DNA of 10,052 nucleotides, taken from Comamonadaceae bacterium (GTDB lineage: Bacteria > Pseudomonadota > Gammaproteobacteria > Burkholderiales > Burkholderiaceae_C). Of this stretch, positions 8,046 to 10,052 are shown one piece after another (the first letter of the stretch is position 1; each line of letters starts with the position of its first letter). The notes beneath the pieces were generated by a model, which was not told the DNA's origin, did no database searches, and saw only the letters and a list, made by a program, of their open reading frames with translations. The position numbers and the translations under genes were made by a program. The stretch spans positions 1 through 10,052 of the forward strand of contig CANHGF010000060.1 of assembly GCA_947460065.1 (NCBI GenBank), in the 5' to 3' direction.

Positions 8046-8357
8046 ATGAAATCGACAAACCGCCGCGTGTTCATGATGCAAGTGGCCGCAGGTGGCACCG
8101 CCCTGGCGGCAGCAGCTTCTGCATCGGCTCAGGCCATGGTCAACGAAAAGGACGCGCAAGCCGTCTCCCTGGGCTACGCAGCCGACTCGACCAAGGTTGA
8201 TGCTAAGAAGTTTCCCAAGCACGCAGCTGCTCAAAAATGCAGCAGCTGCCAGCTCTACACGGGTGCAGCAGGCTCCAAGTCGGGCCCTTGCTCCATCTTC
8301 CCGGGCAAGCAGGTGGCAGCCGCTGGCTGGTGCTCGGCCTACGTCAAGAAGGCCTAA
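8046..8357 (+). CDS. High-potential iron-sulfur protein (HiPIP), Tat-exported
   Basis: A 103-residue precursor of a small periplasmic one-electron carrier with a 4Fe-4S cluster. NRRVFMMQVAAGG (5-17) is a twin-arginine-type signal with a hydrophobic Ala-rich stretch to residue 30, and ASAQA (26-30) is a good signal peptidase site, leaving a mature protein of about 73 residues. The four cluster cysteines are Cys65 and Cys68 (CSSC), Cys82 (GPCSIFPGK) and Cys96 (GWCSAYVKKA), the HiPIP pattern with its conserved C-terminus. Export by Tat fits a protein folded with its cluster. AGGA at 8037-8040 lies five bases before ATG 8046. The gene has its own terminator and no partner, so it is likely transcribed alone. 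In non-phototrophs such proteins can donate electrons to terminal oxidases or denitrification enzymes; the partner cannot be told here. Confidence 0.95.
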   Translation: MKSTNRRVFMMQVAAGGTALAAAASASAQAMVNEKDAQAVSLGYAADSTKVDAKKFPKHAAAQKCSSCQLYTGAAGSKSGPCSIFPGKQVAAAGWCSAYVKKA

Positions 8358-8405
8358 AGCTTTCTCGACCACAGTACCCGGTCCCCAGGTGGGGTTGGGT
8401 GCCTG

Positions 8406-8432
8406 AAAAGCCCGCCGCGAGCGGGCTTTTTT
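8406..8432 (+). terminator. Intrinsic terminator after the HiPIP gene
   Basis: AAAA, then GCCCGC (8410-8415), loop CGCGA, then GCGGGC (8421-8426) and six T. The stem extends through A-T pairs to about ten. It lies 49 bases past the stop codon and isolates the HiPIP unit from moxR. Confidence 0.9.
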
Positions 8433-8494
8433 CATAGGCGCGTGCTTTACAGGGATTTGCTCGATGGCGTAGCGTGCAGATGCCCCTGACCTGT

Positions 8495-8523
8495 TTGTTC
8501 TGCGCCCGGTGCTCGTACACAAT
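8495..8523 (+). promoter_or_regulatory. Possible sigma-70 promoter of moxR giving a leaderless transcript
   Basis: TTGTTC (8495-8500) and CACAAT (8518-8523) are separated by 17 bases. Each matches consensus only in part (three and four of six), but the spacing is ideal. A start six or seven bases after the -10 falls on the A of ATG 8530. No Shine-Dalgarno precedes that ATG, which fits a leaderless mRNA. Confidence 0.45.
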
Positions 8524-8529
8524 CGAGCC

Positions 8530-9435
8530 ATGACGCCTCCCACCTTCCCCACGATTGACGCGCTCGGCCAAGCCTTACAGCAGGCCGGTTATTTTGCGGA
8601 CCGTCGGCTGGCCACGGCTGTGTTTTTGGCGCTGCGCCTGGGCCGACCGCTGTTGCTCGAAGGCGAGCCCGGTGTTGGCAAGACTGAACTGGCCAAGGCC
8701 CTGGCTGTGGCTTTGCAGCGTGCGCTCATCCGCTTGCAGTGTTACGACGGCCTGGAGCAGCGCGAGGCGCTTTATGAGTGGAACTATGCGGCCCAGCTTC
8801 TACACATGCGTGCGGCCGAGGGTAAGGCGCAGATCGGCGAGCTCGAACGGGAGGTCTATACCGGCCACTACCTGATCCGCCGGCCCCTGCTGCAGGCGCT
8901 GCAGGCACCCGAGCCAGGTGCGGTGCTGCTGATCGATGAGGTCGATCGCGCCGACGAGCCTTTCGAAGCGTTTCTCCTTGAGTACCTGGGCGAGTATCAG
9001 GTCAGCATTCCGGAGTTGGGTACCATCAGCGCCGCTTTCGCGCCGGTCACCATCCTGACCAGCAACCGCACCCGCGAGCTCAATGATGCGGTCAAGAGGC
9101 GTTGCCTGTACCACTGGCTGGACTATCCCGATCGCGAGCGTGAGCTGGCCATCGTGCGCGCCCAGGTGCCGCAGGCCAGCCAGCAGCTGACCGAGCAGGT
9201 CGCGCAGTTCGTAGGCCGCCTGCGACAGGCGCCCTTCAAGGACTCCTTCCAGCGCGCGCCAGGCATTGCCGAGAGCGTGGAATGGGCCAAGGCCTTGGTG
9301 GCCCTCGACACCCTGTCGATCGATCCCGAAGTGGCCAGCGATACCGCCGGCATCTTGTTCAAGCAGCGCGAAGATGTAGCCGCTCTTAGCACCGATCTGG
9401 CCGGTGAGATCTTGCAGCCTCAGGATGCCCCATGA
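8530..9435 (+). CDS. MoxR-family AAA+ ATPase (CoxD-like)
   Basis: A 301-residue cytoplasmic ATPase. Walker A is GEPGVGKT (45-52), Walker B is VLLIDEVD (132-139), sensor 1 is TSNRTREL (177-184), and the arginines at 190-191 (VKRRCLYHW) suit the arginine finger. The length and the LIDEVDRADEPFEAFLLE motif are typical of MoxR proteins of the CoxD type. Such ATPases work with VWA-domain partners as chaperone-like machines that insert metals or activate oxidoreductase complexes; CoxD does this for CO dehydrogenase in Oligotropha. No CO dehydrogenase gene is visible here, so the client is unknown. ATG 8530 is preferred to the in-frame GTG 8509: it starts the usual N-terminus and fits the leaderless promoter. 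The stop (TGA 9433-9435) overlaps an ATG at 9432. The VWA partner gene starts 113 bases downstream. Confidence 0.93.
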   Translation: MTPPTFPTIDALGQALQQAGYFADRRLATAVFLALRLGRPLLLEGEPGVGKTELAKALAVALQRALIRLQCYDGLEQREALYEWNYAAQLLHMRAAEGKAQIGELEREVYTGHYLIRRPLLQALQAPEPGAVLLIDEVDRADEPFEAFLLEYLGEYQVSIPELGTISAAFAPVTILTSNRTRELNDAVKRRCLYHWLDYPDRERELAIVRAQVPQASQQLTEQVAQFVGRLRQAPFKDSFQRAPGIAESVEWAKALVALDTLSIDPEVASDTAGILFKQREDVAALSTDLAGEILQPQDAP

Positions 9436-9477
9436 GCACCTTTGTTGCGCAGGGCTCGGTTGCAAGAATCGGCCTGT

Positions 9478-9502
9478 GTGGGACCGCCGCCCCGGCGCGA
9501 TG
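9478..9502 (+). repeat. Single REP unit between moxR and the VWA gene
   Basis: GTGGGACCGCCGCCCCGGCGCGATG is a diverged copy of the REP at 3045-3069, given here only by its parts: the GTGGGA head, GCCG-CCC-CGGC core and GATGCGG tail are kept. No inverted partner is seen. It occupies the centre of the 113-base gap between two genes that usually lie close together. Confidence 0.75.
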
Positions 9503-9538
9503 CGGCCTTTGTTCGGTGACTTGCGCCTGATGAGCCCC

Positions 9539-9542
9539 AGGA
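9539..9542 (+). promoter_or_regulatory. Ribosome binding site of the VWA/CoxE-type gene
   Basis: AGGA lies six bases before GTG 9549. The only in-frame stop just upstream is TGA 9531-9533 and no ATG lies between, so the site supports GTG as the start. Confidence 0.65.
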
Positions 9543-9548
9543 TCCATC

Positions 9549-10052
9549 GTGCAACTCGGTGACGCCCGCTCTGGCCGGCTGGCCGGCAACCTGAGCGCCT
9601 TCGGACGCGCCCTGCGGCGAGCCGGCGTGCCGGTCGACGCCAGCCGCATCGCGCTGGCGCAGCAAGCGGCCTTGCTGATCGACATCGGCCAGCGCGAAGA
9701 TCTGGCGGCGGCGCTGGAAACGGTGCTGGTGGGGCGTGAGCAGGACAGAGCGGTTTTTCGCGAACTGTTTGACGCTTTCTTTCGAGACCCGAAGATGGCG
9801 CACAAGCTGCTGGCCCAGCTGCTGCCGACCGCCGAGGGCCGGGCTGAGCCCGATCGCCGGCGCGCGCGGGTGCGCGACGCCCTGCAGGCGCCCAAGCCGG
9901 CCCAGCCCCTGGCTCAGCCTCAGACCAAGGACCGCGAGTTTGAATTCGACGCGACCATGACGGCCAGCGACTTGCAGCGCCTGCGCCATGCAGACTTCAA
10001 CAGCCTGTCGGCCGACGAATACGCCCTGGTCGAGCGCCTGGCCCGTGACATC
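9549..10052 (+). CDS. VWA-domain CoxE-like protein, N-terminal part (runs off window)
   Basis: An open frame of 168 codons that runs to the last base. The N-terminal residues (GRLAGNLSAFGRALRRAGVPVDASRIALAQQAALLID, residues 9-45, and REQDRAVFRELFDAFFRDP, about 66-84) are the helical region of CoxE-type proteins, whose metal-binding VWA domain comes later and lies outside the window. From about residue 100 a charged and Pro/Gln-rich segment (DRRRARVRDALQAPKPAQPLAQPQ) links to a second helical part. GTG 9549 is the only reasonable start, with AGGA six bases upstream. The protein is expected to pair with the MoxR ATPase before it in maturing an enzyme complex. The overall family typically reaches about 390-420 residues, so more than half is missing. 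The start of the frame was found by translating by eye, since the gene has no ATG. Confidence 0.85.
   Translation, partial: MQLGDARSGRLAGNLSAFGRALRRAGVPVDASRIALAQQAALLIDIGQREDLAAALETVLVGREQDRAVFRELFDAFFRDPKMAHKLLAQLLPTAEGRAEPDRRRARVRDALQAPKPAQPLAQPQTKDREFEFDATMTASDLQRLRHADFNSLSADEYALVERLARDI

Noticed and set aside
9432..9530. 32-codon frame starting at the ATG that overlaps the moxR stop
   Set aside because: Its second half is translated REP sequence and it has no homologue I recognise; treated as a possible relic of a coupled start, not a gene.

Overview
The window looks like a stretch of chromosome from a GC-rich betaproteobacterium of the order Burkholderiales, probably close to Comamonadaceae. 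This rests on the sequence of GlnA and the NtrB/NtrC pair and on the gene order (EI24-type membrane protein, CinA-like protein, glnA, ntrB, ntrC, exonuclease III). It is a judgement from recognised protein sequences, not from a search. There are no phage, insertion sequence, CRISPR, tRNA or rRNA features, and no coding region looks frameshifted.

Layout. Positions 1-327 hold the C-terminal part of an EI24-like membrane protein, and 455-1291 a stand-alone molybdopterin-binding (CinA N-terminal type) protein. Positions 1289-1517 form an unusually readable nitrogen-control region: NtrC-type binding sites in a large perfect inverted repeat, a sigma-54 promoter, and a good ribosome binding site. 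It drives glnA (1518-2933), which ends at a strong intrinsic terminator. A 380-base gene-free stretch follows, filled mostly by REP-type palindromes, a REP doublet and a 30-bp tandem repeat. Then come ntrB (3315-4391) and ntrC (4436-5956). A second REP doublet lies between ntrC and the convergent minus-strand pair xthA (6110-6898) and an alpha/beta hydrolase (6951-7877). Divergent from these is a single-gene unit for a Tat-exported high-potential iron-sulfur protein (8046-8357) with its own terminator. The window ends with a MoxR AAA+ ATPase (8530-9435) and the start of its VWA/CoxE-type partner (from 9549, running off the edge), with a single REP lodged between them.

How the genes work together. 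glnA, ntrB and ntrC form the classical nitrogen-assimilation module. NtrB phosphorylates NtrC under nitrogen limitation, NtrC-P activates sigma-54 polymerase at the glnA promoter, and glutamine synthetase keeps the Tyr (residue 400) in the adenylylation motif. MoxR and the VWA protein are expected to act as a chaperone-like pair in metalloenzyme or complex maturation. The other genes are housekeeping or accessory.

Nothing here is convincingly a new multi-gene system. The most unusual material is non-coding: the REP/REPIN family (six palindromic units in 10 kb, including a pair of copies identical over 26 bp and 3 kb apart), the tandem array beside it, the REP that separates moxR from its partner gene, and the extended palindrome upstream of glnA.
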